Below are positions 19,180-29,343 of a stretch of DNA of 64,000 nucleotides, one piece after another (within the stretch, counting starts at the first letter, position 1; every line of letters starts with the position of its first letter). Origin of the DNA: Pseudomonadota bacterium (GTDB lineage: Bacteria > Pseudomonadota > Gammaproteobacteria > Burkholderiales > SG8-39). Made by a program: the position numbers and the translations under genes. The stretch is taken from positions 186,001 through 250,000 of the forward strand of contig CANGMI010000008.1 of assembly GCA_947455195.1 (NCBI GenBank), in the 5' to 3' direction. The notes beneath the pieces were generated by a model that made no database searches, was not told where the DNA came from, and was given only the letters and a program-made list of their open reading frames with translations.

Positions 19180-20429
19180 CGATCGACCTCGCCGAATACG
19201 ATGTCCATGGTACCGATGATCGCCACGACATCGGCGAGCATGTGACCGCGGGACAGTTCATCCATGGCTGCAAGATGAACGTACCCGGGGGCACGAATCT
19301 TGAGCCTGTAGGGTTTGTTGGCGCCATCGGACACCGCATAGATGCCGAATTCGCCCTTCGGGTGTTCCACCGCTGCGTAGGCCTCGCCAGCGGGCACGTG
19401 GATCCCTTCGGTGAACAGCTTGAAGTGGTGAATGAGTTCTTCCATGTTCGACTTCATCGACTCACGCGAAGGCGGCGCCACCTTGTGGTTCGCTGCAATC
19501 ACCGGCCCCGGGTTGGCGCGCAGCCACTCGATGCACTGGCGGATGATGCGATTGGACTGGCGCATCTCTTCCATGCGAACAAGATAGCGGTCATAACAGT
19601 CGCCATTCACACCCACCGGAATGTCGAAGTCGAGTCGGTCATAGACCTCGTAGGGCTGCTTTCGACGCAGGTCCCATTCAACGCCCGAACCGCGCAGCAT
19701 CGGACCGGTAAAGCCGAGCGCGAGGGCGCGTTCGGGGGTAACGACGCCGATACCGACGGTACGCTGCTTCCAGATTCGATTGTCGGTGAGCAGCGTCTCG
19801 TACTCATCAACCAGACCGGGGAACCGTGCGGTGAAGGCCTCGATGAAGTCAAGCAGCGACCCTTGCCGGTCGGCATTCAGCGTGGCGAGCGTGGCCTGAT
19901 TGCGCCAGCGCGAGGCCTCGTACTGCGGCATCTGCAGCGGAAGATCTCGATAAACGCCGCCCGGCCGGTAGTAGGCGGCGTGCATGCGTGCACCCGACAC
20001 CGCCTCATAGCAGTCCATGAGGTCTTCTCGCTCGCGAAATGCGTACAGGAAAACCGTCATTGCGCCAATGTCGAGCGCGTGCGCCCCAAGCCAGAGCAGG
20101 TGGTTGAGGATGCGGGTGATCTCGTCAAACATCACCCGAATGTATTGCGCCCGGATCGGCACCTCGACCCCGACAAGCTTCTCGATGGCGAGGCAGTAGG
20201 CATGCTCGTTCACCATCATCGACACGTAGTCGAGCCGGTCCATGTAGGGCAGCGACTGAATCCAGGTCTTGTGCTCGGCCAGCTTCTCGGTGCCCCGGTG
20301 CAGCAGTCCGATGTGCGGATCGGCGCGTTCGATTACCTCACCATCGAGTTCGAGCACCAGTCGCAGAACGCCATGCGCCGCCGGGTGCTGTGGACCGAAG
20401 TTGAGCGTGTAATTGCGAATTTCAGCCAC
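19176..20429 (-). CDS. nuoD: NADH-quinone oxidoreductase subunit D (49 kDa)
   Basis: Quinone-site subunit homologous to the [NiFe]-hydrogenase large subunit (417 aa). Landmarks are [22 protein letters not shown] near the N-terminus, [13 protein letters not shown], and the C-terminal GDVVAIIGT-type segment ending DIVFGEVDR. The nickel ligands of hydrogenases are absent, as expected. Ten bases separate it from nuoC. Confidence 0.98.
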   Translation of the reverse strand: MAEIRNYTLNFGPQHPAAHGVLRLVLELDGEVIERADPHIGLLHRGTEKLAEHKTWIQSLPYMDRLDYVSMMVNEHAYCLAIEKLVGVEVPIRAQYIRVMFDEITRILNHLLWLGAHALDIGAMTVFLYAFREREDLMDCYEAVSGARMHAAYYRPGGVYRDLPLQMPQYEASRWRNQATLATLNADRQGSLLDFIEAFTARFPGLVDEYETLLTDNRIWKQRTVGIGVVTPERALALGFTGPMLRGSGVEWDLRRKQPYEVYDRLDFDIPVGVNGDCYDRYLVRMEEMRQSNRIIRQCIEWLRANPGPVIAANHKVAPPSRESMKSNMEELIHHFKLFTEGIHVPAGEAYAAVEHPKGEFGIYAVSDGANKPYRLKIRAPGYVHLAAMDELSRGHMLADVVAIIGTMDIVFGEVDR

Positions 20430-20438
20430 GATGCAGGC

Positions 20439-21137
20439 TCAGCGGTTAGAGTCGGCAGCAGGCGCTGCCGGCGACGCAGTAGGGGGAGTGACCGGCGCCG
20501 CACCCACCGCAGCGGCAGGCGCGACAGGACGGTGTCGGGCAGCCAGATCGCCGTAGCCGTCTTCACGCACGATGCGCGGCACGATCTCGCGCGGTTCGAT
20601 CGTGACCGGCTGATAGACAACGCGACGCTGATCGGCGTCATACCGCATTTCGACATTGCCAGACAGAGGAAAATCCTTGCGGAACGGATGACCGATGAAG
20701 CCGTAGTCGGTGAGCAGTCGTCGCAGGTCATCGTGGCCATCGAAGATGATGCCGAACAGGTCAAACGCTTCGCGCTCGAACCAGTTGGCGGCAGGCCAGA
20801 CCTCGACCAGCGACTCGATGACAGGGAAATGATCGTCAGGAACGAAGGCTCGAACTCGCAGACGCCAGTTGTGCCGCACCGACAGGAGGTGCAACACCAC
20901 GGCAAAGCGGCTGCCGCCCGGTGCCTCTCCACTCCAGGTGGAGTAGTCAATGCCGCACAGGTCGATCAACTGTTCGAAATGCAGATCGTCACGATCGCGC
21001 AGCTCGGCCATGAAAGCACGCAGCCCTTCGGCCTTGACCGTCAGTGTGAGTTCGCCCGCCGCGTCGACCAGCGACAGGGCCCGTTCGCCGACGAGCGGTT
21101 CAAGTGCGGCCTGCAACTGAGCAAGGCGAGTACTCAT
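20439..21137 (-). CDS. nuoC: NADH-quinone oxidoreductase subunit C (30 kDa), Ala/Pro-rich tail
   Basis: Peripheral-arm subunit (232 aa). The family signature is present as [26 protein letters not shown] (around residues 120-150), followed by [12 protein letters not shown]. The last 40 or so residues form an Ala/Pro-rich tail (from about [12 protein letters not shown]) that looks disordered. The ATG at 21137 (MSTRLAQ) is preferred; an in-frame GTG five codons upstream is also possible. Confidence 0.95.
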   Translation of the reverse strand: MSTRLAQLQAALEPLVGERALSLVDAAGELTLTVKAEGLRAFMAELRDRDDLHFEQLIDLCGIDYSTWSGEAPGGSRFAVVLHLLSVRHNWRLRVRAFVPDDHFPVIESLVEVWPAANWFEREAFDLFGIIFDGHDDLRRLLTDYGFIGHPFRKDFPLSGNVEMRYDADQRRVVYQPVTIEPREIVPRIVREDGYGDLAARHRPVAPAAAVGAAPVTPPTASPAAPAADSNR

Positions 21138-21191
21138 CGACACACCGTGCACGCGCGTGTCTGCTGATGGGGCAGGATGGCTCTCATGGCT

Positions 21192-21674
21192 TCACCGCGC
21201 AATGGTGTTCTGACGACGAATCTTGTTCTGCAACTGTACGATGCCGTAGAGCAGTGCCTCTGCCGTGGGCGGACATCCGGGGACGTAGACATCAACCGGC
21301 ACGATACGGTCGCAGCCCCGCACCACCGAATACGAATAATGGTAGTAGCCGCCGCCATTGGCGCAGGAACCCATCGAAAGAACCCAGCGAGGTTCAGCCA
21401 TCTGGTCGTACACCTTGCGCAGCGCCGGCGCCATCTTGTTGCACAGCGTACCGGCCACGATCATCAGATCGGACTGCCGCGGACTGGGCCGAAAGATGAT
21501 GCCGAACCTGTCGAGGTCGTAGCGTGCGGCACCTGCATGCATCATCTCGACGGCACAGCACGCCAGGCCGAAGGTCATCGGCCACATCGAGCCCGTACGA
21601 GTCCAGTTGACGACCGCATCGATCGAGGTGGTCATGAAGCCCTGCTGCATCAGGCCGCTTTCAGTGGCACCCAT
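21192..21674 (-). CDS. nuoB: NADH-quinone oxidoreductase subunit B (cluster N2)
   Basis: Carries cluster N2, the last iron-sulfur centre before quinone (160 aa). The expected ligands are present: the tandem Cys39-Cys40, Cys104 in [11 protein letters not shown], and Cys134 in [11 protein letters not shown]. It lies between nuoA and nuoC in the operon. Confidence 0.98.
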   Translation of the reverse strand: MGATESGLMQQGFMTTSIDAVVNWTRTGSMWPMTFGLACCAVEMMHAGAARYDLDRFGIIFRPSPRQSDLMIVAGTLCNKMAPALRKVYDQMAEPRWVLSMGSCANGGGYYHYSYSVVRGCDRIVPVDVYVPGCPPTAEALLYGIVQLQNKIRRQNTIAR

Positions 21675-21712
21675 GGTTCAGAACACTCCGATTTGAAGCA
21701 ATGGGGAGACGG

Positions 21713-22081
21713 TCAATCCCACTCGAGCGCGCCCTTCTTCCACTCGTAGATGAATCCGACGACCAGGATTCCGAGAAAGACCATCATGGACCAGAAACCA
21801 GCGGATCCGATTTCACGCAGGGAAATTGCCCAGGGAAACAGGAATGCGATTTCGAGATCGAACAGGATGAAGAGAATGGCAACCAGGTAGTAGCGCACAT
21901 CGAACTTCATGCGCGCATCTTCGAAGGCCTCGAAGCCGCATTCGTAGGGCGAGAGCTTTTCGCTGTCGGGCTTGTTGTGCCCCATCGCGGTAGACAGTAT
22001 CCAGCCGATGGCCATCGGTCCGACACCGACGCCCAATCCGACCAGGATGAACAGAAGGATGGGGAAGTAGCCTTCGAGCAC
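21713..22081 (-). CDS. nuoA: NADH-quinone oxidoreductase subunit A
   Basis: Three-helix membrane subunit (122 aa), first gene of the complex I operon. The conserved loop [27 protein letters not shown] contains the quinone-side Cys. Translation appears to begin at a GTG (22081-22079) with AGGA nine bases upstream; no ATG fits. It is 138 bases downstream of tRNA-Leu and may share transcription with secG and the tRNA. Confidence 0.97.
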   Translation of the reverse strand: MLEGYFPILLFILVGLGVGVGPMAIGWILSTAMGHNKPDSEKLSPYECGFEAFEDARMKFDVRYYLVAILFILFDLEIAFLFPWAISLREIGSAGFWSMMVFLGILVVGFIYEWKKGALEWD

Positions 22082-22219
22082 GATGGAATCCTGTGTGCAT
22101 ATCGGGCGTCGAGGCCTGCTGAAGCCTGCAACCGCCCTGGACTGGCCTGATTCTGACTGGCTTGCGAACCGCTGCTGCCTGTGTGCACCCGGTCCCGGGC
22201 GTCACGACATGCAGGTACT

Positions 22220-22304
22220 GGTGCCGACGGGGAGACTCGAACTCCCACGGGTTTCCCCACTACCCCCTCAAGATAGCGTGTCTACCAATTTCACCACGTC
22301 GGCA
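22220..22304 (-). tRNA. tRNA-Leu (anticodon GAG), CCA encoded
   Basis: On the minus strand the sequence starts GCCGACG and ends CGTCGGC-A-CCA, giving a perfect 7-bp acceptor stem. The anticodon stem CTATC/GGTAG encloses TTGAGGG, so the anticodon is GAG (leucine CUC/CUU). A D-loop with TTGGTAGAC, a long class-II variable arm and the T-loop GTTCGAGTC are visible. Length is 85 nt with the encoded CCA. It sits between secG and nuoA, a position conserved in Burkholderiales. Confidence 0.97.
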
Positions 22305-22403
22305 CGGCTTCAACTGCACCCACTTGAGACCCTGGTCAGAACCGCTCGCAGAGTCTGCTGATTCACATCAGGATGAGGCGTCCTGAAGCATTCCTATTTT
22401 ACT

Positions 22404-22787
22404 TCACTTTGGAACGTCGCTGCTCTTTCCTGACGAAGAAGATGACGTTGTTCCGCTCGTCGGCACGTCCTTGTCGGCGGCGGGCGCCACCGGCGCCGCC
22501 GTACCTTGCACCGCATCCTTCATCACACCGACCGAATCGGCCGTCTTGTGGTGCGATGCAAGCCAGGTGAGACCAATGCTCGTGATGAAGAACACGGTAG
22601 CCAGCGTACCTGTCATGCGCGAGAGGAAATTGGCCGAACCACTCGCACCGAAGAGACTGCCGGACGATCCGCTGCCGAATGCAGCACCCATGTCGGCGCC
22701 CTTGCCATGCTGCAGAAGAACCAGTCCGATGATCACCGCCGCAACGATGACATGCACGACCAGCGCAAAGTTCAGGAAGATGTCCAT
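22404..22787 (-). CDS. secG: Preprotein translocase subunit SecG
   Basis: Accessory membrane subunit of the SecYEG channel (127 aa). Two transmembrane helices (about 5-25 and 55-75) flank the typical VLLQHGKGADMGAAFGSGSSGSLFG loop. The C-terminal tail is long and rich in Ala, Pro, Thr and Ser, as is common in betaproteobacterial SecG. It begins two bases after tpiA ends, so the two genes are cotranscribed. Confidence 0.95.
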   Translation of the reverse strand: MDIFLNFALVVHVIVAAVIIGLVLLQHGKGADMGAAFGSGSSGSLFGASGSANFLSRMTGTLATVFFITSIGLTWLASHHKTADSVGVMKDAVQGTAAPVAPAADKDVPTSGTTSSSSSGKSSDVPK

Positions 22788-22789
22788 GT

Positions 22790-23551
22790 TCAGCAGGTTC
22801 CTTGGGCGGCGTCACAGATGGCGGAGAAATCGGCCGCAACCAGCGCCGCACCACCAATCAGACCACCATCGATATCCGTCATTGAAAACAGTTCGGCAGC
22901 GTTGCCAGGCTTCACGCTACCCCCATAGATGATGCGCACTGCACCCGCCTCGGCCCCCATGCGGGCCAACTCGTCCCGAATGGCCCGATGCACTTCGTTG
23001 GCCTCACTCGCACTGGCGGTACGTCCGGTTCCAATCGCCCACACTGGCTCGTACGCAATGACCACTCGCGGCCAATCGGCCGCCGGGATCGATGCGGCGA
23101 CCGCGGCAAGCTGGCGCAGCACAACGTGCTTCGTGTCGCCGGCGTCGCGTTCTGCAAGCGTCTCGCCGACGCAGAGTATGGGTGTCAGTTTCGCGCCAAG
23201 GGCCACGGCCACCTTGCGCCCGACCTCATCATCGGTCTCGCCGTGCAGGGCACGACGCTCGGAATGGCCGACGATCACACATCGGCATCCCAGATCGACC
23301 AGCATGGCAGCGGACACCTCGCCCGTGTAGGCGCCCGATCCGTGCACGGACAGATCCTGACCACCCAGCGCCACCGTTGACCCGTTCAGCCGGTGAGCCC
23401 CTTGCGCGAGGTAGGGAAAAGGCACGCAAAGCGCCATGTCGATCCCGCCGTCGCGGGCAGCATCCGCACAGGCGGCAGCCAACAACCCCTCATTGAACGA
23501 GAGGCTGCCATTCATCTTCCAGTTGGCGGCAACAAAGGGGCGACGTGACAC
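22790..23551 (-). CDS. tpiA: Triose-phosphate isomerase
   Basis: Interconverts dihydroxyacetone phosphate and glyceraldehyde 3-phosphate in glycolysis and gluconeogenesis. The 253-aa barrel shows the catalytic Lys in AANWKMNG near the N-terminus, the catalytic His in VGHSERR, and the catalytic Glu in AYEPVWAIGTG; loop 6 and the phosphate-binding GGSVKPGNA follow. A GTG at 23551 (VSRRPFVAANW) gives the family-standard N-terminus; the open frame continues upstream without conserved sequence. secG follows. Confidence 0.95.
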   Translation of the reverse strand: MSRRPFVAANWKMNGSLSFNEGLLAAACADAARDGGIDMALCVPFPYLAQGAHRLNGSTVALGGQDLSVHGSGAYTGEVSAAMLVDLGCRCVIVGHSERRALHGETDDEVGRKVAVALGAKLTPILCVGETLAERDAGDTKHVVLRQLAAVAASIPAADWPRVVIAYEPVWAIGTGRTASASEANEVHRAIRDELARMGAEAGAVRIIYGGSVKPGNAAELFSMTDIDGGLIGGAALVAADFSAICDAAQGTC

Positions 23552-23636
23552 GGATCGATTTGAAAGACAGAAGGTCAGACGTTGAGACTGCAACCGGTTG
23601 ATTTTACGCGTGGATCGCCCGAGCGTCCACAGCGGG

Positions 23637-24821
23637 TCATCCGATGCGCTCGAAGATTGCCGCGATGCCCTGCCCGCCCCCGATGCACATGGTGACCAGC
23701 GCGTAGCGACCGCCACTGCGCTCCAGTTCGTGGATGGCCTTCACGGTGAGGATGCAACCGGTTGCGCCGATCGGGTGCCCGAGCCCCACGGCGCCACCGT
23801 TGGGGTTCAGCTTCTGCGGATCGAAGCCGAGGTCACGCGCAACCGCCATCGCCTGGACGGCAAAGGCCTCGTTCGACTCGATCACGTCCATGTCCTCGAC
23901 GCGCAGCCCGGTCTTCTCGAAGACTCGCCGTACCGCCGGTGTAGGTCCGAGCCCCATCACTGAAGGCTCGACCGCAGCATGGGCATAACCCACGAGCCGC
24001 GCCCGCCCGGCCACGCCGGCCGCTCGGGCCGCACCTGCCTCCATCAGTACCACGGCTGCCGCTCCATCGTTGATACCCGATGCGTTGCCAGCCGTGACCG
24101 ATCCGTCCTTGCGGAACGCAGGGCGCAATCGGGCCATCTGCTCGAGACTGGCATCGCGTCGGACATGCTCGTCGGTGTCGAACGCGACGACACCCTTGCG
24201 ACCTCTGGTCTCGACCGCCACGATCTGCGACTGGAATCGCCCGGCATCGATGGCAGCCACTGCGCGTCGGTGGCTTTCGACCGCGTACGCGTCCTGCTCC
24301 TCACGCGTGAACCCGTACCGGGCAGCGATGTTCTCGGCGGTGATCCCCATGTGGCCATTGCCAAACGGGTCGTGAAGCGCTGCCGTCATGGCATCGACAA
24401 CCGGGGCGTCGCCCATGCGCTGTCCCCAGCGCCCCGCAGGCAGGAAGTAGGCGGCCCGGCTCATGCTCTCGGCCCCACCGGCAATCGCGCAGTCATGATC
24501 ACCCAGCATGACGTGCTGGGCTGCGGAAACAATGGCCTGAAGACCACTGCCGCACAACCGGTTGACCGTGAGACACGGCGTCGACACCGACAGCCCGGCG
24601 TCGATCGCGGCGACTCGCGACAGGTACATGTCGCGCGCCTCGCCATGAATCACGCTGCCGAAGACCACGTGGCCCACCGCCTCGGTCGGGACGCCGGAGC
24701 GCGCGAGCGCCTCGCGCGTGACGTGAGCGGCAAGCGCGGTTGCCGGCATGTCCTTGAGGCTGCCGCCATAGGCACCAATGGCCGTGCGTGCGCTGCCGAC
24801 AATCCACACTTCGCGTGTCAT
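23637..24821 (-). CDS. bktB: Beta-ketothiolase / acetyl-CoA acetyltransferase (BktB-like)
   Basis: Thiolase II that condenses acyl-CoAs to beta-ketoacyl-CoAs or cleaves them. All catalytic residues are present: nucleophile Cys90 in NRLCGSG, His349 in [10 protein letters not shown] and Cys379 in MCIGGGQG; length is 394 aa. The sequence closely follows what I recall of Cupriavidus BktB ([40 protein letters not shown]). It overlaps rimO by four bases and lies two genes from phaR, so a role in PHA monomer supply or beta-oxidation is likely. Choice between BktB and PhaA is by remembered similarity. Confidence 0.88.
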   Translation of the reverse strand: MTREVWIVGSARTAIGAYGGSLKDMPATALAAHVTREALARSGVPTEAVGHVVFGSVIHGEARDMYLSRVAAIDAGLSVSTPCLTVNRLCGSGLQAIVSAAQHVMLGDHDCAIAGGAESMSRAAYFLPAGRWGQRMGDAPVVDAMTAALHDPFGNGHMGITAENIAARYGFTREEQDAYAVESHRRAVAAIDAGRFQSQIVAVETRGRKGVVAFDTDEHVRRDASLEQMARLRPAFRKDGSVTAGNASGINDGAAAVVLMEAGAARAAGVAGRARLVGYAHAAVEPSVMGLGPTPAVRRVFEKTGLRVEDMDVIESNEAFAVQAMAVARDLGFDPQKLNPNGGAVGLGHPIGATGCILTVKAIHELERSGGRYALVTMCIGGGQGIAAIFERIG

Positions 24822-26221
24822 CGTGTCCTGCTCCTTTTCGCAGCGGCGCGAGGCGCCGGCCGTTGATCCTGTCCCTCGACCACCCGCTCGCCCACGAGGT
24901 CGTGTTCATCGGACGCCGTGATGCGCACCTCGATCATGTCGCCCGGCGTGAGACCATCACCCGCCAGATGCACCACACCGTCGATCTCGGGCGCATCGGC
25001 ACGGGTACGCCCGATGGCGACACCCGATTCTGCGTCCAATTCGTCGATGAGGACCTGCTGCAGCGAACCCACCTTTCGCTTCAGGCGAGCACGGCTGATG
25101 CGCGCCTGGGTGAGCATGAAACGCTCGAGCCGCTCCTGCCGCACCTCGTCGGGCACCGGTGCCGGCAGATCATTCGCCAGTGCACCCTCGACCGGCGAAT
25201 AGGCAAAGCAGCCGACCCGATCGAGCTTGGCCTCGCCGAGGAACTGGAGCAGTTCCTCGAACTCGGCCTCGGTTTCGCCGGGAAAGCCGACGATGAAGGT
25301 GCTGCGCAACGTGATGTCGGGACAGGCCTTGCGCCAGGCGCGAATCCGCTCGATGTTGACCTCGGCCGATGCCGGGCGCTTCATCAACTTGAGAATGCGC
25401 TGGCTTGCGTGCTGGAACGGCACGTCGAGATAGGGCAGCACACGGCCTTCTGCCATCAACGGAATGACCTCATCCACACTGGGATACGGATAAACGTAAT
25501 GCAGGCGCACCCAGGCACCCAGTTCGCCCAGCGCACCCGCCAATTCGAGCATGCGTGTCCGCACTGGCCGGCCGCCCCAGAACCCGGTCTTGTAGCGCAC
25601 GTCGACACCGTAGGCACTGGTGTCCTGGGAAATGACGAGGAGTTCACGCACGCCGGAGCGCACCAGACTCTCGGCTTCCGTCATCACATCGCCGATGGGC
25701 CGACTCACCAGATCGCCACGCAACTGCGGAATGATGCAGAACGTGCAGCGATGATTGCACCCTTCGGAAATCTTCAGGTATGCGTAATGCCGCGGGGTGA
25801 GGCGGATACCCTGTGCCGGCACCAGACTCTCGAATGGGTCGTGCCTCGGCGGCAGGTGCTTGTGCACGGCATCGAGCACCTCGTCGGTGGCATGCGGGCC
25901 GGTCACTGCCAGCACGCGCGGGAACCGGCTCTCGACCATGTCGCCACGGGCGCCCAGACAGCCGGTCACGATCACCTTGCCGTTCTCTTCGAGTGCCTCG
26001 CCGATTGCCTCGAGCGACTCGGCGACCGCGTCATCGATGAAGCCGCAGGTGTTGACGACCACCAGGTCAGCGCCCGCGTAATCCGGCGCGATGACGTAGC
26101 CCTCGGCGCGCAGGCGGGTGAGAATGCGCTCGGAGTCGACCAGCGCTTTCGGACAACCGAGGGAAACGAATCCGACCTTGGGTACTTTCTGCTTGCGAGT
26201 CGCCATCGATGTTGCCGGCAC
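24818..26221 (-). CDS. rimO: Ribosomal protein S12 methylthiotransferase RimO
   Basis: Radical-SAM enzyme that methylthiolates Asp of ribosomal protein S12 (467 aa). The N-terminal MTTase domain has cluster ligands Cys23, Cys59 and Cys88. The radical-SAM motif is Cys155-x3-Cys159-x2-Cys162 ([11 protein letters not shown]). A C-terminal TRAM domain ends the protein. [19 protein letters not shown] and the [12 protein letters not shown] stretch separate RimO from MiaB. It overlaps bktB by four bases and touches the phaR stop. Confidence 0.96.
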   Translation of the reverse strand: MPATSMATRKQKVPKVGFVSLGCPKALVDSERILTRLRAEGYVIAPDYAGADLVVVNTCGFIDDAVAESLEAIGEALEENGKVIVTGCLGARGDMVESRFPRVLAVTGPHATDEVLDAVHKHLPPRHDPFESLVPAQGIRLTPRHYAYLKISEGCNHRCTFCIIPQLRGDLVSRPIGDVMTEAESLVRSGVRELLVISQDTSAYGVDVRYKTGFWGGRPVRTRMLELAGALGELGAWVRLHYVYPYPSVDEVIPLMAEGRVLPYLDVPFQHASQRILKLMKRPASAEVNIERIRAWRKACPDITLRSTFIVGFPGETEAEFEELLQFLGEAKLDRVGCFAYSPVEGALANDLPAPVPDEVRQERLERFMLTQARISRARLKRKVGSLQQVLIDELDAESGVAIGRTRADAPEIDGVVHLAGDGLTPGDMIEVRITASDEHDLVGERVVEGQDQRPAPRAAAKRSRTR

Positions 26222-26793
26222 TAAGCCTGGCCGCCCCCACCCTGCTTGTCACCAGCGGGCGGGAAGCCCGGGAAACCGAAACCACCGAACGAGCGCGATT
26301 GAGCACTCACCTGCTCGCGCATCTGCTCGAACATCTTCTGGGACTGATCCATGTAGGCGCTCATCACGTTCTGCATGGCAGGCCCCTGGAAATTCATGAA
26401 CTGGGACCACATGTCCTGCTTGGCCTTGGCATTGTCCCCGAAGAGCGCCTGCGACTGCTCCTGCATGGTCTTCTGGAATTCGGTGAAAGCCTGAACGTTC
26501 TTCTCGAGATAGCTGCCCATCATGCCCTGCATCGCACCGCCATAAGAGCGGATGAACTGCGTGAGCATGTCGTGCGAGAACATCGGCGTGCCGCCCGCAT
26601 TTTCTTCCTCGAGGATGATCTGGAGGAGAATGCTGCGCGTGAGATCGTCACCGGATTTGGCATCGACAACCTGAAACTCTTCCTGCCTGACCACCAGATC
26701 CTTGACGTCAGCCAGGGTGATGTAGCTCGAAGTCTGCGTGTCGTACAAGCGTCGGTTCGGGTACTTCTTGATCAGCCGCGTCTGTTTTGCCAT
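26221..26793 (-). CDS. phaR: Polyhydroxyalkanoate synthesis repressor PhaR
   Basis: DNA-binding regulator that represses phasin genes and itself, and is titrated by PHB granules. The 190-aa protein has the PHB_acc_N domain ([14 protein letters not shown] at the start) and two PHB_acc repeats rich in Gln/Met ([17 protein letters not shown] and the like). The tail is Gly-rich. The ATG at 26793 is fixed by GGAGGAG nine bases upstream. An upstream palindrome next to a TATAAT box fits autoregulation. Confidence 0.94.
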   Translation of the reverse strand: MAKQTRLIKKYPNRRLYDTQTSSYITLADVKDLVVRQEEFQVVDAKSGDDLTRSILLQIILEEENAGGTPMFSHDMLTQFIRSYGGAMQGMMGSYLEKNVQAFTEFQKTMQEQSQALFGDNAKAKQDMWSQFMNFQGPAMQNVMSAYMDQSQKMFEQMREQVSAQSRSFGGFGFPGFPPAGDKQGGGGQA

Positions 26794-26802
26794 TGCAGTT
26801 CG

Positions 26803-26809
26803 CTCCTCC
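26803..26809 (-). promoter_or_regulatory. Ribosome binding site of phaR
   Basis: GGAGGAG on the minus strand, nine bases before the ATG at 26793. It decides the start over in-frame codons further upstream. Confidence 0.8.
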
Positions 26810-26865
26810 AGGGACGACTTGGCGCCGGGTTGCCCGGAGGGCAAGAGAAGGTACCAGTCAGTTTG

Positions 26866-26882
26866 TGCTGCGCAGCATTATA
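26866..26882 (-). promoter_or_regulatory. Probable phaR promoter -10 box and overlapping palindromic operator
   Basis: On the minus strand TATAAT (26882-26877) is followed directly by the perfect 12-base palindrome TGCTGCGCAGCA (26877-26866), about 75 bases before the phaR start. A palindrome covering the transcription start is a natural repressor site. PhaR is known to repress its own gene, so autoregulation is the simplest reading. No clear -35 is visible. Confidence 0.5.
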
Positions 26883-26913
26883 CGCACCTGGCGAAGCGCC
26901 ACGACAATGCGCT

Positions 26914-28119
26914 TCAGGCCGCCTGCTCCACCGTTGCGATCAGTGCAGCAAAGGCCTCGCTGAACTGACGCAGCCCCTCTTCGAGCAACTGGCGAGTCAC
27001 CGCATCGAAATCGATGCCGACTGCGGCCAGCCGCGCCATGAGGTCCCGTGCCTCGTCAACCTCCCCGGTGAGCACGGTACCCACCACACCATGATCGACA
27101 AAGGCCGCCAGTGTCGCGGGCGGCACCGTGTTGACCGTGTCGCGACCCGCCAGCGACTCGACGTACACCACATCACGGTAGGCTGGATTCTTGCAACTCG
27201 TGCTCGCCCAGAGCAGCCGCTGCGGTCGAGCGCCGGCGGCGGCAAGACGCGCCCAGCGCGGCGAGGCGGCACGTTCGAGCGCACTCGCGTAGGCCAGTCG
27301 TGCATTCGCGATGGCCGCCTTGCCGCGCAGGGCGAGAATCGCGGCGCGACCGAACGCGCCGCTCGAGGTTGCTGTCTCGCCGTGGTGGTCGGGGACCGAA
27401 GCGGCGATGCGATCGAGTTCGGCATCGACGCGTGTGTCGATGCGGCTGACGAAAAAACTCGCCACGCTGGCAATGCGATCAATGGCTTGTCCGGCCGCAA
27501 GGCGCCGCTCGAGCCCTCGCAGGTACGCTTCGGCGACCGCATCAAAGGCGTCGCAGGCAAAGAGCAGGGTGACATTGACAGGAATGCCCTCGGCGATGAG
27601 GGTCTCGATCGCGACGACCCCGGCCGGAGTGCCCGGAACCTTGATCATCGCATTCGGACGATCGAGCGCGGCCCAGAGTCGGCGCGCCTCCACGAGGGTG
27701 CTCTGGGCATCGTGGGCGAGCGCCGGCGACACTTCCAGACTCACCAGGCCATCGCGCCCGGCGGTCTGTTCGTGAAGGTCGCGAAACCGGTCAGCTGCCG
27801 CCTGGACATCGGCAATGGCGAGAGCCTCGTAGACCTGGTGGGCACTCGAACCACTGCGCCGCAGACGCGCCATGTCGGCGCGGTAGTCGGGGCCGGCCAT
27901 CGCCTTCTGGAAGATGGCCGGGTTGGAGGTAAGCCCGGCAACATGCGCCGTCTGGATGAGGCGAGCCAGTTCTCCGCTCGCCATGAGGTTACGGTCGATG
28001 GCATCGAGCCAGATCGATTGCCCGAGCTGACGCAGCCGTGCCGTTGCTTCGCTCGCTGACGGGCCACCGACGCAAGCCAGCCCTGCCGGGGTCACGGTAT
28101 CCTGCCGACCTGAATGCAT
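26914..28119 (-). CDS. tal: Transaldolase (monofunctional, actinobacterial-like subtype)
   Basis: Transfers dihydroxyacetone units between sugar phosphates in the non-oxidative pentose phosphate pathway. The 401-aa protein has SIWLDAIDRNL near residue 35-45, GLTSNPAIFQKA near 62-73, the Schiff-base Lys160 in MIKVPGT, and the phosphate-site ASTSCKNPAYRDV. Its length resembles the longer Tal/Mycobacterium type rather than the 316-aa E. coli TalB. It is transcribed away from the acyl-CoA dehydrogenase gene across 48 bases. Confidence 0.92.
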   Translation of the reverse strand: MHSGRQDTVTPAGLACVGGPSASEATARLRQLGQSIWLDAIDRNLMASGELARLIQTAHVAGLTSNPAIFQKAMAGPDYRADMARLRRSGSSAHQVYEALAIADVQAAADRFRDLHEQTAGRDGLVSLEVSPALAHDAQSTLVEARRLWAALDRPNAMIKVPGTPAGVVAIETLIAEGIPVNVTLLFACDAFDAVAEAYLRGLERRLAAGQAIDRIASVASFFVSRIDTRVDAELDRIAASVPDHHGETATSSGAFGRAAILALRGKAAIANARLAYASALERAASPRWARLAAAGARPQRLLWASTSCKNPAYRDVVYVESLAGRDTVNTVPPATLAAFVDHGVVGTVLTGEVDEARDLMARLAAVGIDFDAVTRQLLEEGLRQFSEAFAALIATVEQAA

Positions 28120-28167
28120 CTTTCCTCCTCATCCACCCACGCAACCTGCGGTCGAACTTAACACACC

Positions 28168-29316
28168 ATGGATTTCGAAATCCCGCGTCAGGTCTATGAC
28201 GCTGACCACGAGCAGTTCAGGACCACGCTGCGCCAGTTCATCACCCGCGAGGTCCTGCCCCGGTACGCCGAGTGGGAGGCTGCCGGCCAGACGCCGCGCG
28301 ACATCTGGGCGCGCGCGGGCGACCTGGGCATCCTGGGCACGAGCATTCCGACCGAATGGGGTGGCATGGGCGGCGATTTCCGGTTTGATGCCATCGTGCT
28401 GGAGGAACTCGGCCGTGCCGGTGTCGCTGCGCCCGCCTGGGACATGCACGCCTACATCATTGCCCCGTTCCTGGTGCACTTCGGCACAGACGCGCAAAAG
28501 GCTGACTTCCTGCCACCCATGGTAGCGGGCACCAGGATCGCGGCGATCGGCCTCACCGAACCGGGCAGCGGCAGCGACCTGGGCGCCTTGCGAACCCACG
28601 CACGACTGGAGGGCGACCACTACGTGGTGAACGGGAGCAAGACCTTCATCACCAACGGCCACATTGCCGACTTCATCCTGCTCGCGGTGAAGACCGCGCC
28701 CGAACTGGGGACCCGCGGAATCTCGCTCCTCCTCGTGGACACGGCGAGCGCCGGGTTCCGACGGGGTCGCAATCTGGACAAGATCGGCAACCACGCGCAG
28801 GACACGGCCGAACTCTTCTTCGATGACCTGCGAGTGCCAGCCGAGCGGCTCCTCGGCGGGATCGAAAATCAGGGCTGGCGGCAACTCACGCATGGTCTGG
28901 CACAGGAGCGAATGGTCGTTGCCGTCCGTTCGATCGCGATGGCAGAGGCCGCCTGGGATCAGACCCTCGACCAGGTACGCGACCGACGGGTTGCCGGCCA
29001 TCCCGTCCTCGATTTCCAGACCACCCGATTCCGGCTCGCGGAAATGGCGACGCAGATTGAAGCCGGGCGTCCGTTCATCGACCGCTGCATCGATCTGCTG
29101 GCACAGGGGCAACTCTCGCCCGAACTCGCTGCCAAGGCCAAGCTCTGGGCCACCGAACTGGCCGATCAGGTCCTCGACGAATGCCTTCAACTCCATGGGG
29201 GCTACGGCTACATTCGCGACTATCCGATTGCGCGCGCCTGGGCCGACGCCCGCGTGCACCGCATCTATGCCGGCACCAACGAAGTCATGAAGCACATCAT
29301 CAGCCGGCGCTACTGA
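28168..29316 (+). CDS. Acyl-CoA dehydrogenase (LCAD/IVD-type)
   Basis: FAD-dependent alpha,beta-dehydrogenation of an acyl-CoA thioester (382 aa). Flavin and substrate motifs are visible: IGLTEPGSGSDLGAL, NGSKTFITNG and QLHGGYGYIRDYPI. The usual MCAD-type base position reads YAGTNE with Ala instead of Glu. Instead Glu247 in LAQERMVVA stands where long-chain and isovaleryl enzymes place the base, so the LCAD/IVD arrangement is inferred. It is followed by an MFS gene 27 bases on. Chain-length specificity is not readable. Confidence 0.9.
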   Translation: MDFEIPRQVYDADHEQFRTTLRQFITREVLPRYAEWEAAGQTPRDIWARAGDLGILGTSIPTEWGGMGGDFRFDAIVLEELGRAGVAAPAWDMHAYIIAPFLVHFGTDAQKADFLPPMVAGTRIAAIGLTEPGSGSDLGALRTHARLEGDHYVVNGSKTFITNGHIADFILLAVKTAPELGTRGISLLLVDTASAGFRRGRNLDKIGNHAQDTAELFFDDLRVPAERLLGGIENQGWRQLTHGLAQERMVVAVRSIAMAEAAWDQTLDQVRDRRVAGHPVLDFQTTRFRLAEMATQIEAGRPFIDRCIDLLAQGQLSPELAAKAKLWATELADQVLDECLQLHGGYGYIRDYPIARAWADARVHRIYAGTNEVMKHIISRRY

Positions 29317-29343
29317 GGGCATGGATGCCTCGGGCGAGACACG

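Noticed and set aside
19158-21167. A 669-codon plus-strand open frame opposite nuoC and nuoD
   Set aside because: Antisense shadow of two genes that have full family motifs.
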